Source: Alcanivorax jadensis T9 (GTDB taxonomy: Bacteria > Pseudomonadota > Gammaproteobacteria > Pseudomonadales > Alcanivoracaceae). From it: 64,000 nucleotides of DNA. The notes beneath the pieces are model-generated. The model saw only the letters and a program-made list of their open reading frames with translations, did no database searches and was not told where the DNA came from. The stretch lies in the NCBI RefSeq assembly GCF_000756655.1, contig NZ_ARXU01000003.1:248001-312000 (forward strand). Direction: 5' to 3'. The position numbers were made by a program, and so were the translations under genes. Below are positions 20,931-30,167 of this stretch, one piece after another (the first letter of the stretch is position 1; each line of letters opens with the position of its first letter).

Positions 20931-21533
20931 ATGAGTCACCACACGGATGACCACAAACGCCGGGTTCCCCTGGGCCAGCTGGTCGCCCAGACCCTGCTGC
21001 GCCTCACCGGCTGGCGGGCGGGGCCCTTCCCGGACATCGACCGGGCCGTGATCGCCGGCGGCCCGCATACCTCCAACTGGGATGGTGTGCTGGCCCTGGT
21101 GAGCCGCTCTGCCTTGCAGCAGGACGTGAACGTGATGATCAAGCACAGCCTGTTCAAGGGCCCACTGGGCTGGCTGCTGCGCAAGCTCGGCGCCATGCCC
21201 ATTGAACGCGGCAAGGCGGGTGGCATGGTCGAGCAGACCGTGGCGCAATTCCGCCAGCGCGACAAGCTACTGATCGCCGTCACCCCGGAAGGCACCCGCA
21301 GCAACGCCGAGCAATGGAAGCTGGGCTTCTACCACATCGCCAAGCAGGCCAACGTGCCGATCATCCTGGCCCTGGCGGACTACAAGGCGAAGACCTTCTC
21401 CTTCCCGGTGGTGATTTACCCCAGCGACGATATGGAAGCCGATCTGCAGCAGATCTATGCCCACTTCGCCAGCGCCACCCCGAAGCACCCTGGCAAACTG
21501 TCTGGGCCGGTTCGGGCGCATTACGGGAAGTAG
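20931..21533 (+). CDS. PlsC-like lysophospholipid acyltransferase family protein
   Basis: A 200-residue protein with the acyltransferase HX4D motif in GPHTSNWD (His46, Asp51) and the substrate-binding block TPEGTRS near residue 123. The gap between these and the FKGPLGWLLRKLG block matches short PlsC-type acyltransferases that load acyl chains on lysophospholipids or glycerol phosphate. There is no clear transmembrane helix, so peripheral membrane association is likely. It stands alone on the plus strand, divergent from the cold-shock gene. Confidence 0.88.
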   Translation: MSHHTDDHKRRVPLGQLVAQTLLRLTGWRAGPFPDIDRAVIAGGPHTSNWDGVLALVSRSALQQDVNVMIKHSLFKGPLGWLLRKLGAMPIERGKAGGMVEQTVAQFRQRDKLLIAVTPEGTRSNAEQWKLGFYHIAKQANVPIILALADYKAKTFSFPVVIYPSDDMEADLQQIYAHFASATPKHPGKLSGPVRAHYGK

Positions 21534-21721
21534 GCGTTGAATGCCTGATGCTGTCGTCTGCCTTCTCTGCGTCCCCTTGATGGCAGCGCCCTGGATGAGC
21601 CTCCGGAATAGAGCCGGGACATTGACGTAACCTTGGTGCTGCCAGAATTACGCTGATTTACTACGCAGGACTCACTCAGCAGGCGGGCTCGCGCCTGGAA
21701 TGGCAAGGAAGAGGCATTGAG

Positions 21722-22984
21722 ATGAAAGGAATGAAGCGCTTTCTGTTTATTGGCCTGGCAAGTCTGGTTTGCATGGGGTGTTCGGATTCTTCCCCCTCTG
21801 CCGACAGTCTGCTTGAGGTGGCCCAGAAGCAGGAGGCCGGCGTGATTCAGTCGCTTGAAGACATGGTGCTGATCGAATCCGGCTCTGATGATCTGCCGGG
21901 GGTGGCCAGGATGGCGGACTACGTGGAGAAGCGATTACGCAAGCTGGATGCAAAGGTCTCCCGCATCAAAACCACCACCGGCACCGCGGATATCATCAAA
22001 GGCACACTGAGTGGCAATGGCGCTCTGCGCATCATGCTGATTGCCCATACCGATACGGTGTATGCCAAAGGAATTCTGGAAAGCGAGCCGCTATATCGCG
22101 AAGGCAATCGTCTCTATGGTCCGGGCGTGGCGGACGACAAGGGTGGCATCGCGGTGATTTTGCATGCCCTGGATATTCTCAGAAAGCAGGGCTGGCAGAA
22201 TTACGAGCAGATCACCGTGCTGTTTAACCCGGACGAAGAAATCGGCTCCACCGGCTCCGGTGAGATCATCGCCGACGAAGGGGCCAGCCAGGATGTGGTG
22301 CTGTCGTTTGAGCCCAGCCCGGCCAGGGCGATGCTGGGCGCTGACGGTGTGCTGCTCGGGGCGGCGGGCACGGGGCAGGCTGTAATGACGGTAGAAGGGC
22401 GAGCCGCTCATGCCGGCTCCGCCCCGGATCAGGGCCGCAATGCATTGCTGGAGCTGTCTCACCAGCTACTGCAGACTGAAAAAGTCGCGGATGATATGGA
22501 CGACGCCCAACTGAACTGGACCACCGCCCATGCCGGGCTCAAGCGCAACCAGATTCCGGCTGACGCGCAAGCCTCCGGTGATGTGCGAATATTCAGCGAG
22601 GAAGCCGGTGAACGATTGCTGGCAGCGCTGAATGAAAAAGTCAGTGAGAGCCAGCTTGTGCCGGATACGCAAGTGAGTGTGCGCCTGGAGCCGGGCCGTC
22701 CACCTTATATGGCGGGCGAAAAAGGCATCGCCCTGGCGCGCAAGGCGCAGGCGATCTATGGCGAACTGGATGGCCGCAAGCTGATCTTGATCCCGCGCAC
22801 CTTTGGCGGCACCGACGCCGGCTATGCCGGCCGCTCCGGCAACCCGGCTGTGCTGGAGAGCCTGGGCCTGGCCGGCTGGGGCTACCACGCCAAAAATGAA
22901 TACATCGAAATCGATTCCATCGTACCCAGACTGTATCTGGCATCCAGATTGATGATGGAGCTGGGGGACGAGTACGCGCAGTAA
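21722..22984 (+). CDS. M20-family zinc metallopeptidase lipoprotein (carboxypeptidase G2-like)
   Basis: A 420-residue protein with a short N-terminal leader ending in CMGC, a lipobox-like sequence, so a lipid-anchored envelope protein. Metal ligands of the M20 family are visible: His and Asp in IAHTDTVY, Asp in GPGVADDKGG, the catalytic Glu-Glu in NPDEEIGS, Glu in SFEPSP and His in GYHAKNEY. The GAAGTGQAVMTVEGRAAHAGS segment is the dimerisation lid typical of carboxypeptidase G2 relatives, which cut C-terminal Glu or related amides. The mature protein begins with Ser/Asp-rich residues. No operon partner is visible. Confidence 0.9.
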   Translation: MKGMKRFLFIGLASLVCMGCSDSSPSADSLLEVAQKQEAGVIQSLEDMVLIESGSDDLPGVARMADYVEKRLRKLDAKVSRIKTTTGTADIIKGTLSGNGALRIMLIAHTDTVYAKGILESEPLYREGNRLYGPGVADDKGGIAVILHALDILRKQGWQNYEQITVLFNPDEEIGSTGSGEIIADEGASQDVVLSFEPSPARAMLGADGVLLGAAGTGQAVMTVEGRAAHAGSAPDQGRNALLELSHQLLQTEKVADDMDDAQLNWTTAHAGLKRNQIPADAQASGDVRIFSEEAGERLLAALNEKVSESQLVPDTQVSVRLEPGRPPYMAGEKGIALARKAQAIYGELDGRKLILIPRTFGGTDAGYAGRSGNPAVLESLGLAGWGYHAKNEYIEIDSIVPRLYLASRLMMELGDEYAQ

Positions 22985-23145
22985 CGAGTACCTGCATGGC
23001 GCGGCATCTTTGCTGTGATCAGAAAATGCCGTGTGTTGGCTAGTCAGAGGCGTATCGGCACGGACGTTGCCTTGTCTATTCACCATCAAGACTGATCGGG
23101 GAGCTCACTAAGTGGGGTTCTCCGCTATCACGTTGTTCCTTTCAG

Positions 23146-23655
23146 CTAACCTTGGTCTCTGCGCCTGGGTTTCACCGTTCCCTGTGGCCTGCTCGGCTTG
23201 CGCCACAACTGCACGCCACCGGGAATCAAATGCCCGGCCACCACATTCATAAACCAGATCAGCCCCTTGGGGTTGCCGCTGAGCCGGATCTTCCGCTGGC
23301 GCATGCCGGTGACAAAGACGCGCTGGTTTTTCAGTAACTGGATCAGCGTTGCTGTCCCGTACTCCGCATCGTGAAAGCTCACGGTAACATGGCATCGGTC
23401 ACGCAGGCCGGGGCCGCTGCGGACGCGATTTTCGGTGAAATGAAACCAGCGAGCGATGCGGCCGTCATGGGTGCGCCACAGCATCAGGGTATTGCGTCGT
23501 TGCAGCGCCCTGCGAAAGACCGGATTGCGCCAGGCCAACCAACGCAGGCGCAAGCTGACAAACAGCATGATCAGCCAGAAACCCATGTTGTGTTTCATTC
23601 TGGCAAGCCGTTGCCGCGCAGCAGAGTAAGCCCTGGATAAGGAAGGTGGTGTCAT
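23146..23655 (-). CDS. Unknown protein, first of a paralogous pair
   Basis: A 169-residue basic protein with an N-terminal hydrophobic segment (MGFWLIMLFVSLRLRWLAWR, residues 24-43) and then a compact domain: RTHDGRIARWFHF, NRVRSGPGLRDRCHVTVSFHDAEYG, and GMRQRKIRLSGNPKGLIWF. The last block resembles the strand-helix ending of SCP2-like sterol-carrier domains, but that is only a suggestion. Its paralogue at 24252 is about half identical over the domain. Both are on the same strand, separated by a small secreted peptide gene running the other way. Confidence 0.75.
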   Translation of the reverse strand: MTPPSLSRAYSAARQRLARMKHNMGFWLIMLFVSLRLRWLAWRNPVFRRALQRRNTLMLWRTHDGRIARWFHFTENRVRSGPGLRDRCHVTVSFHDAEYGTATLIQLLKNQRVFVTGMRQRKIRLSGNPKGLIWFMNVVAGHLIPGGVQLWRKPSRPQGTVKPRRRDQG

Positions 23656-23904
23656 TATTATTCGGCAGGCACGTTATGGTTGATGAACCTTGGCAGCTGG
23701 ATGCGGTTGGCTAAAGGTGGCGAGTGTCAGGGGCTTTAGCTTGGTGGTTCGTAGCGGGTTAGCTCAGGGCCTGATTAGTCGTTTTCCCTAAGTGGCTGCC
23801 CCTTTTCCTTTCTAGTAAACAGCAAAAGGCTGACATTCTGGTCAGTTATTGTCCTTGATGGTTGTGAGAGGCAGTATGGTTGGATAATAAACCAAGGGAA
23901 GGTA

Positions 23905-24033
23905 ATGACTATGAAGAAGGTAATGGCCGCTATTGCTCTGATTATGATGGTCTCTGGCACCGCACTGGCTCACTCCGGCGGTACTGACGCCAACGGTTGT
24001 CATGCAGGGAAAAAACCATATCACTGCCACTGA
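23905..24033 (+). CDS. Secreted 42-residue HSGGTD...YHCH peptide
   Basis: A short gene, 43 codons with stop, opening at ATG 23905 after AAGGGAAGG. It encodes a clear signal peptide (MTMKKVMAAIALIMMVSGTALA) and a mature peptide of about 20 residues: HSGGTDANGCHAGKK then PYHCH. Histidine/cysteine modules of this kind (HGGGTDxxGCH...YHCH) occur at the ends of larger secreted proteins and endonuclease-like proteins and are thought to bind metal. Here the module is almost the whole product. It lies between two paralogous genes on the opposite strand. The second ATG at 23911 is an alternative start. Confidence 0.7.
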   Translation: MTMKKVMAAIALIMMVSGTALAHSGGTDANGCHAGKKPYHCH

Positions 24034-24251
24034 TTTTCGGTGCGCGATAGTTTCTTGGTATCGCGCCACTACTCTTCCTTTCGGATGTCATCTGGGGTAA
24101 CCGTGTTTTCGGTCTGCTTCGGAGGTTTTTGCGTGTCCCTTTTTCCGCTGCAGGATTATGGGAAATGGGAGGCCTGACCCCCGTGAGCCTGTGCGCGATA
24201 GCTTCCCGGCTATCGCGCGATACTCCCACTTCCCCCGTTGTGATTGTCTAG

Positions 24252-24740
24252 TTACTGCGCGCCCCTGTCTTCCCGCCGGGCCTTGGTTCGCGGTCGCCAT
24301 ATCTGTACGCCGCCCGGGACCAGGTATTCAGAGACGGTTTTGAACCAGAGTAGTCCCTTGATATTGCCGTTGAGCCTGATCTTTCCCTGACGCATGCCGA
24401 CAAAAAACAGCCGCTGATCGTCCAGCAGCTGGATTAGAGTCGTTGCCCCATAGTCGGCATCCCTGAAGCTCACGGAAATATGGCAACGGTCGCGCAGGCC
24501 GGAGCCGCTGCGAACGCGATTGGGGCCGAAATGAAACCAGCGAGCGATACGCCCGTCATGGGTGCGCCACACCATCATGATGTTTCGCCGTTGCAGTTCC
24601 TTGCGAAAAGCCGGGTCGCGCCATGCCAGCCAGCGCAGACGCAGGGCGACAAACAGCAGGATCAGGCGAAAGGCCAGGTGATGTTTTCTCCTGGCCAGCC
24701 ATGCACGGGAGCGGGTGGTGAGTCGCGGGGCTGGTGGCAT
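24252..24740 (-). CDS. Unknown protein, second of a paralogous pair
   Basis: A 162-residue paralogue of the protein at 23146, sharing WRTHDGRIARWFHF, NRVRSG.GLRDRCH and the GMRQ.KIRL.GN block, and the hydrophobic N-terminal segment (LAFRLILLFVALRLRWLAWR). Differences are concentrated at both ends. The duplication is tandem and in the same orientation, with 0.6 kb between. I cannot name a function; an SCP2-like lipid-binding fold is one possibility from the shape of the last third. Confidence 0.75.
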   Translation of the reverse strand: MPPAPRLTTRSRAWLARRKHHLAFRLILLFVALRLRWLAWRDPAFRKELQRRNIMMVWRTHDGRIARWFHFGPNRVRSGSGLRDRCHISVSFRDADYGATTLIQLLDDQRLFFVGMRQGKIRLNGNIKGLLWFKTVSEYLVPGGVQIWRPRTKARREDRGAQ

Positions 24741-24918
24741 TCTTGTTCTGTGGGTTTGTTGTGGTGAGCGAACCTTAGCAGCTGGAGCAGGGCAGGGGCA
24801 CGTATGAATCAGGAAGGCCAGCCGGGGACTGCAAGAGGCTGGTTCCTGCGGAGTGCCGCTCTGGTAAGTTATGCGTGTCCCCTATTGCGTTGCTCCGGCT
24901 CCAGTACAATTTTTGCTA

Positions 24919-25911
24919 TTAATAAGTTTGAATTGGTTGTGCAGATTTAATTTTGCTCATTATCGAACTTTCAATCAATTGCCCACGTTCGTCTGAAAAG
25001 CAATCCGGGTCGTAATCTATCTGCCATTCAAAGCTTTTAGGGTCTGGAACTTTATAGGAAGACAGTGGGTGCCCGCAAAATAATGCAATATTGAAGTAGC
25101 TCTGCCTTAAGAAACGATAAGTGGGGATTATTTTTTTTGTTTTTTTAGCACAAAAAAGTGTCCTTGGGGTACTGTCTATGAATGATTCTGAGCTTAGATC
25201 TAAGGCGTAATTGTTGGATATTTCTACATCAAGTGTCATGAGGTTTGCTGCAGCATTTAGATGATCGGAAGCGGCCACATAGCTTCTTTGTATTTCATCT
25301 TTGTCTTTCGATGTTAGTGCAATACAAAGATTTTTTCTTGCTGACAATAAATCGTCTTTTATGCATCCTAGATAGGATTGAGAGTAGCTTCCTATTCCTT
25401 GGTGTGGGCTAGAATCTGGGTAAAGAAAACGAAAGGTTCCTGGGTCTATGCTGTAGCTGCAATTTATTTCTTTTGAGTTTTTATCATTCCTTAGAGATTT
25501 GAAGTAATCAATATAGAATCTGAAATGAGTATAGTAAGAGTCGGAAATATTTTTCTTTTCTGATTCTGTGATTTGTGCGGCTGCCTGAATCGTTCTGTGT
25601 ATGCTTGATACGACAGCTGTGGCTGGAATCATGGCGCCAATTATAATTAGAGAAAGCTTGTTGTTTCTTATGAAAAAGTCATATTCTTCTGGGCCTAGTT
25701 TGAAATCGTATTCATAAGAAGCATGTACGGCCAAGGTTGTCCCTAGGAATATCGGTGTTAGTAGGGAAAGCCAAAAAAGGCCTTGAGTATGAAGGGCCTT
25801 TTCGTCGATAAGAAGGGCGTGTCTTGCCCTAGCTCCTTTGTTGAGAGAAGGGATTAAGATGGATATGAGAAGAGCTAAAAAAATTGGAATGATAATTATA
25901 GCGTAATCCAT
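24919..25911 (-). CDS. AT-rich membrane protein of unknown function, likely acquired
   Basis: A 330-residue protein, starting at ATG 25911. Its base composition is far more AT-rich than any neighbour (runs such as ttttttttgtttttttag and codons AAA, AAT, ATA, TTA in plenty), which suggests recent transfer. Three hydrophobic segments are visible: residues 3-20, 46-63 and 86-103; the rest is cytoplasmic or periplasmic, rich in Ser, Tyr and Lys. It lacks recognised motifs. It lies 46 bp downstream of polA on the same strand, with no terminator seen between them. Confidence 0.8.
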   Translation of the reverse strand: MDYAIIIIPIFLALLISILIPSLNKGARARHALLIDEKALHTQGLFWLSLLTPIFLGTTLAVHASYEYDFKLGPEEYDFFIRNNKLSLIIIGAMIPATAVVSSIHRTIQAAAQITESEKKNISDSYYTHFRFYIDYFKSLRNDKNSKEINCSYSIDPGTFRFLYPDSSPHQGIGSYSQSYLGCIKDDLLSARKNLCIALTSKDKDEIQRSYVAASDHLNAAANLMTLDVEISNNYALDLSSESFIDSTPRTLFCAKKTKKIIPTYRFLRQSYFNIALFCGHPLSSYKVPDPKSFEWQIDYDPDCFSDERGQLIESSIMSKIKSAQPIQTY

Positions 25912-25957
25912 TACCTAAACCTTCTGGATTTTTTAAGGGAAGACTGGGGGAATGCAC

Positions 25958-28717
25958 TCAATGAGCCTCTTCCCAATTCTCCCCAACCCCCGCATCCACA
26001 ATCAATGGCACCTTCAACTCCGCCGCTGACTCCATGCGAGCCTTCACTTCCTTGACCAGATCGTCCACCTGATTTTCCGCCACTTCAAACACCAGTTCAT
26101 CGTGTACCTGCATGATCATCTTGGCGTCGAAGTGGGTGGTGTCGAGCCAGTCGTGGACCTTGATCATGGCCTTCTTGATGATGTCCGCCGCGGTGCCCTG
26201 CATGGGGGCGTTGATGGCGGTGCGTTCGGCGGCCTGGCGGCGTTGGCCGTTGCTGCTGCGGATTTCCGGCAGGTAGAGGCGGCGGCCGAACAGGGTTTCC
26301 ACGTAGCCTTGCTCGGAGGCCTGGGCGCGGGTTTCTTCCATGTAGCGTTTTACGCCTGGGTAGCGTTCGAAGTAGAGGTCGATGTAGTCCTGGGCTTCCT
26401 TGCGGGGCAGGCCGAGCTGTTTGGCGAGGCCAAAGGCGCTCATGCCGTAGATCAGGCCGAAGTTGATGGCCTTGGCGTTGCGGCGGTCGTTGTCGCTCAC
26501 CTCGTCCAGGCTTTTGCCCCACACTTCGGCGGCGGTGGCGCGGTGGATATCCAGGCCTTTTTCGAAGGCGTCAGTGAGGCCTTTATCCCCTGACAGATGG
26601 GCCATGATGCGCAGTTCGATCTGGGAGTAATCGCAGGCAACGATCTTTCTGCCTTTGGGGGCCAGGAAGGCCTGGCGAATCTTGCGGCCTTCTTCGGAGC
26701 GCACCGGGATGTTCTGCAGGTTCGGATCACTGGAAGACAAACGCCCGGTGGCGGCCACTGCCTGGTGGTAGGAGGTGTGCACGCGGCCGGTGCGCTGGTT
26801 GATCAGCTCCGGCAGTTTGTCGGTGTAGGTGTTCTTCAGTTTGGCCACGCCGCGGTAATCCATGATTACCTGGGGCAGGGGGTATTCCAGGGCCAGTTCC
26901 TGCAACACGGGTTCTGCCGTGGAAGGCGCGCCCTTGGGGGTCTTCTTGATGACCGGGATTTCCAGCTTCTGGTAGAGGATTTCACCGAGCTGCTTGGGGC
27001 TGCTCAGGTTGAATTCCTGGCCGGCGATCTCGTAGGCCTTTTCCTGCAGTTCGGCCATGCGTTTGGCCAGGAACTGGCTCTGGTGCTTGAGCAGGGTGGC
27101 GTCCACGTAGGTGCCGTTGCGCTCGATGCGGCTGAGCACGGTGACCAGGGGCAACTCGATGTCGCGGAATACTTCGGGCAGGCGGCCCTCTTTTTCCAGC
27201 TTGGGCCACAGGGTCTGGTGCAGGCGCAGGGTCACGTCGGCATCTTCGGCGGCGTAGCGGCTGGCTTCGTGCAGGCCCACCTGGTTGAAGGTGAGCTGCT
27301 TGGCGCCCTTGCCGGCGATTTCTTCAAAGCTGATGGTCTTGCGGCCCAGGTACTTGAGCGACAGGGAATCCATGTCGTGGCGGGTGGCCACGGAATCGAG
27401 CACGTAGGATTCCAGCATGGTGTCGAAGGCTACGCCGCGCAGGGTGATGCCGGCGTCTTCGGCGAGCACGCTCATGTCATATTTCAGGTTCTGGCCGATC
27501 TTGCGGAGGGTGTCGTCTTCGAGCAGCGGCTTGAACTTGTCCATCACCAGCTGCTTGTCGAGCTGGTCCGGGGCGCCGGGGTAGTTATGGCCGAAGGGGA
27601 TATAGGCGGCCTTGTCGCTGACGGCCACAGCGAAGCCCACCAGTTCGGCGTTCATGTAGTTGAGGCTGGTGGTTTCCGTGTCGAAGGCAAACTCGCCAGC
27701 GTCTTTCAGTTTATGCAGCCATTTATCCAGCATGGCTTCGCTGTAGACGATGTCGTAGGCGTCGCGGCTGATGCCGGAGCGGGGCGCGTCGTTACCGTTG
27801 CCGGCTTCCTCGGCGGCGGCCACCACGCTGGCGTCGGCACCGGAAAGCACTTCGGACAACCAGCCCTTGAACTCCAGCTCCTGGTAATAGCGGGCCAGGG
27901 ATTCGTTGTCCGGTTCACCGAGTTTGAGATCGTTGAGGTCTTCGCTGAGTTCACAGTCCAGCTTGATGGTGGCCAGCTGGTAGGAGAGGAAGGCCATCTC
28001 TTTGTGCTCTTCCAGCTTCTTGGCCATGGTCTTGGCACCGCGGAAGCTGAGCTCGGCGACCTTGTCCAGATTGGCGTAGATGTCTTCCAGGGAACCGAGG
28101 CCCTGGATCAGGCCCAGGGCGGTTTTCTCGCCCACGCCGGGGACGCCGGGGATGTTGTCCACCTTGTCGCCCATCAGGGCGAGGAAATCGATGATCAGTT
28201 CCGGGCCCACGCCGAATTTCTGTTTCACGCCCTCGATGTCGTAGAGGGCGTTGTTCATGGTGTTGATCAGGGTGACCTTGTCGGTGACCAGCTGGGCCAT
28301 GTCCTTGTCGCCGGTGGAGATCAGCACCGGCTTGCCCTGCTGGTGGAAGATGCGCGCGAAGGTACCGATCACGTCGTCCGCTTCCACGCCGTCTTCGATG
28401 ATCAGCGGCAGGCCCATGGCACGGATCAGGTCGTGCAGGGGTTGCACCTGTGCGCGCAGGTCGTCGGGCATGGGTGGGCGGTTGGATTTGTACTCTTCAA
28501 ACAGTTCGTCGCGGAAGGTCTTGCCCTTGGCGTCGAAGATCACCGCCATGTATTGCGGGTCGTAGTCCTTGATCAGTTTGCGCAGCATGGAGGTGACACC
28601 GCGCACCGCCCCGGTGGGCTGGCCGCTGGAGGTGGTAAGCGGCGGCAGGGCGTGAAAGGCGCGGTACAGGTAGGAGGAACCATCGACCAGGATGATGGGT
28701 TTTTCGGCTGCGGACAT
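25958..28717 (-). CDS. polA: DNA polymerase I
   Basis: Start at ATG 28717 ([24 protein letters not shown]); the 25 codons upstream of it are not conserved. 919 residues, normal length. Three domains: 5'-3' exonuclease (about 1-300, [30 protein letters not shown]), 3'-5' exonuclease (about 330-520, with the metal-binding DTET of FDTETTSL, so proofreading looks intact), and polymerase (about 540-919, with [30 protein letters not shown] and [10 protein letters not shown]). It fills gaps and removes RNA primers in replication and repair. In many gammaproteobacteria engB lies next door; here 13 kb of Mrp genes and RNA genes intervene. Confidence 0.97.
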   Translation of the reverse strand: MSAAEKPIILVDGSSYLYRAFHALPPLTTSSGQPTGAVRGVTSMLRKLIKDYDPQYMAVIFDAKGKTFRDELFEEYKSNRPPMPDDLRAQVQPLHDLIRAMGLPLIIEDGVEADDVIGTFARIFHQQGKPVLISTGDKDMAQLVTDKVTLINTMNNALYDIEGVKQKFGVGPELIIDFLALMGDKVDNIPGVPGVGEKTALGLIQGLGSLEDIYANLDKVAELSFRGAKTMAKKLEEHKEMAFLSYQLATIKLDCELSEDLNDLKLGEPDNESLARYYQELEFKGWLSEVLSGADASVVAAAEEAGNGNDAPRSGISRDAYDIVYSEAMLDKWLHKLKDAGEFAFDTETTSLNYMNAELVGFAVAVSDKAAYIPFGHNYPGAPDQLDKQLVMDKFKPLLEDDTLRKIGQNLKYDMSVLAEDAGITLRGVAFDTMLESYVLDSVATRHDMDSLSLKYLGRKTISFEEIAGKGAKQLTFNQVGLHEASRYAAEDADVTLRLHQTLWPKLEKEGRLPEVFRDIELPLVTVLSRIERNGTYVDATLLKHQSQFLAKRMAELQEKAYEIAGQEFNLSSPKQLGEILYQKLEIPVIKKTPKGAPSTAEPVLQELALEYPLPQVIMDYRGVAKLKNTYTDKLPELINQRTGRVHTSYHQAVAATGRLSSSDPNLQNIPVRSEEGRKIRQAFLAPKGRKIVACDYSQIELRIMAHLSGDKGLTDAFEKGLDIHRATAAEVWGKSLDEVSDNDRRNAKAINFGLIYGMSAFGLAKQLGLPRKEAQDYIDLYFERYPGVKRYMEETRAQASEQGYVETLFGRRLYLPEIRSSNGQRRQAAERTAINAPMQGTAADIIKKAMIKVHDWLDTTHFDAKMIMQVHDELVFEVAENQVDDLVKEVKARMESAAELKVPLIVDAGVGENWEEAH

Positions 28718-28795
28718 GAGGCTCGACTTCTGCTGACGGAATGATGGGGAGAGTGTAGCGGAAAAGGGCGCTTTCGGCAGGGCGGGGGCCAATCT

Positions 28796-28891
28796 GTAGG
28801 AGCGGCGCTTGAGCCGCGAACCCGTTCTGGATCGCCCTGTGGGGGATTCCGTGGCCTGGGCTCCGGTTCGCGGCTCAAGCGCCGCTCCTAC
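28796..28891. repeat. REP doublet (REPIN), GGCG-stem type
   Basis: Both units read GTAGGAGC, hairpin GCGGC-GCTTGA-GCCGC, GCGAA, in inverted orientation about 40 bp apart. It lies just upstream of polA, between it and the 3' end of the leftward Mrp operon. Confidence 0.85.
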
Positions 28892-28909
28892 GGAGAGGGA
28901 GGGGCGGCG

Positions 28910-29284
28910 TCAGGGGTGTTTGTCGTCGTCCGGGTTGCCCAGGATGTGGGTGTCCGGGTCGTAGCGGTGTTTCAGGTCGTCCTTGAGCATTTTGTCCCAC
29001 AGGGGCACGCCGACAAAGTAGGCGGCGCGGCCGATGGCGTGGGCGGCCACCGGGGCGGTGAGCAAGATGAACAGGATGATGGCCAGGGTGCGGGCGGTGA
29101 CGCCGGCATCCAGGAAATGCGTGGCCACGGCCAGCATCACCAGCCCGGCGCCCAGAGTGCCGGCCTTGGTGGTGGCGTGCATGCGCATCAGCAGGTCTGG
29201 CATGCGCAGTACACCGATGCCGGCCAGGAACATGAAGAACGTACCGGCGACCAGCATCACCGATACCAGCAGGTCATTGATCAC
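28910..29284 (-). CDS. mnhG: Mrp antiporter subunit G, seven-gene operon
   Basis: The start is the GTG at 29284, which has AAAGGAGG 8 bases upstream inside the end of mnhF; other in-frame starts give an unlikely leader. A 124-residue three-helix protein with the family block GVLRMPDLLMRMHATTKAGTLG. It is the last subunit of the membrane complex that exchanges Na+ or other monovalent cations for protons. It overlaps mnhF by 11 bp, which suggests translational coupling. The C-terminus carries a polar tail ending GNPDDDKHP. Confidence 0.9.
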   Translation of the reverse strand: MINDLLVSVMLVAGTFFMFLAGIGVLRMPDLLMRMHATTKAGTLGAGLVMLAVATHFLDAGVTARTLAIILFILLTAPVAAHAIGRAAYFVGVPLWDKMLKDDLKHRYDPDTHILGNPDDDKHP

Positions 29285-29549
29285 CTCGGTGGCCTCCTTT
29301 CTCCAGATAACGGGCAAAGCCCACGGCGGTGAGGAAGGCGGTGAGTGCCAGCACCATGGCCACATCCAGAAAGGCGGTGCGATCGTTGCTCAGGGCGTAG
29401 ACGCCGATAAAGGCCACGGTGAGCGAGGCCATCAGCTCCAGCGCCACCACTCGGTCGGGCAGGGTGGGGCCGCGTACCAGCCGCACCAGGGCGCACAGCA
29501 GCGCCAGGCTGAGCAGCAGATAGCTGATAAATAGTGCGCCTTCCAGCAT
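29274..29549 (-). CDS. mnhF: Mrp antiporter subunit F, seven-gene operon
   Basis: A 91-residue protein with three hydrophobic helices and the family motif RGPTLPDRVVALE near residue 26. It is a small membrane subunit of the Mrp complex. Unlike the tight 4-bp overlaps of the genes before it, it is 144 bp from mnhE, and a REP doublet fills that gap. The end overlaps the mnhG start. Confidence 0.92.
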   Translation of the reverse strand: MLEGALFISYLLLSLALLCALVRLVRGPTLPDRVVALELMASLTVAFIGVYALSNDRTAFLDVAMVLALTAFLTAVGFARYLEKGGHRGDQ

Positions 29550-29584
29550 GCCTGTCTCCGTTTTCTAGTGCCTGCATTATCCCC

Positions 29585-29655
29585 GTAGGAGCTATGCTTG
29601 CATGGCGAATTGACTTGCGATGGCAGACGGTTCGCCATGCAAGCATAGCTCCTAC
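29585..29655. repeat. REP doublet (REPIN) inside the Mrp operon
   Basis: Both units GTAGGAGC, hairpin GCTATG-CTTG-CATGGC, GCGAA, inverted. It lies between mnhE and mnhF, inside a run of genes that otherwise overlap. A stable hairpin here could affect mRNA decay or the ratio of downstream subunits. Confidence 0.85.
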
Positions 29656-29693
29656 GGCGGGTTTGTCGGGCTGCCCGCCACATGGCGCGGTTC

Positions 29694-30167
29694 CTATTCC
29701 AGTAACGCCAGCACCCGGTCTTCCAGTTTGCGAATCTGTTCGCGCAGGTCGTCTTCATTATCCAGGTACATCACGTGCAGGTAGAGCACGCTGCGGTCGC
29801 TGGACACGTCCAGACTCAGGGTGCCCGGGGTCAGGGAAATCATGTTGGCGAGGATGGTGATGGCGCCATCGGTTTTTGCCCGCAGGGGCACGGCCACCAC
29901 CGCCGGGCGCATGTAATGGGTGGGGGTGAGCACGTCGTAGGCCACCCGTAAATTGGATACCACCAGGTCGCGCAGGAAGTGGCCCAGCAGCAGGAACAGC
30001 CCGGGCACTTTTTTGCGATAGCGGGCGAAGTCTGGCACGTCGCGCAGGGCAAAACCGAGGATCAGATAGCCCAGCACAAAGCCCACCAGCAGGTTGGCCC
30101 CGCTGAAGTTGCTGGTGACGGCGGCCCAGATCAGGGCCAGGATCAGGTTCCAGCTCAACGGGCTCAT
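29694..30167 (-). CDS. mnhE: Mrp antiporter subunit E, seven-gene operon
   Basis: A 157-residue protein, ATG 30167, whose first codons overlap the end of mnhD by 4 bp (ATGA type). Two hydrophobic helices at the N-terminus are followed by a soluble domain with [21 protein letters not shown], the signature of the MrpE family. It is an assembly-supporting subunit of the cation/proton antiporter. Confidence 0.93.
   Translation of the reverse strand: MSPLSWNLILALIWAAVTSNFSGANLLVGFVLGYLILGFALRDVPDFARYRKKVPGLFLLLGHFLRDLVVSNLRVAYDVLTPTHYMRPAVVAVPLRAKTDGAITILANMISLTPGTLSLDVSSDRSVLYLHVMYLDNEDDLREQIRKLEDRVLALLE

Noticed and set aside
26597-28744. Plus-strand frame (715 residues) opposite polA
   Set aside because: The polA frame has full domain motifs; the opposing product is low-complexity and His/Gly rich.
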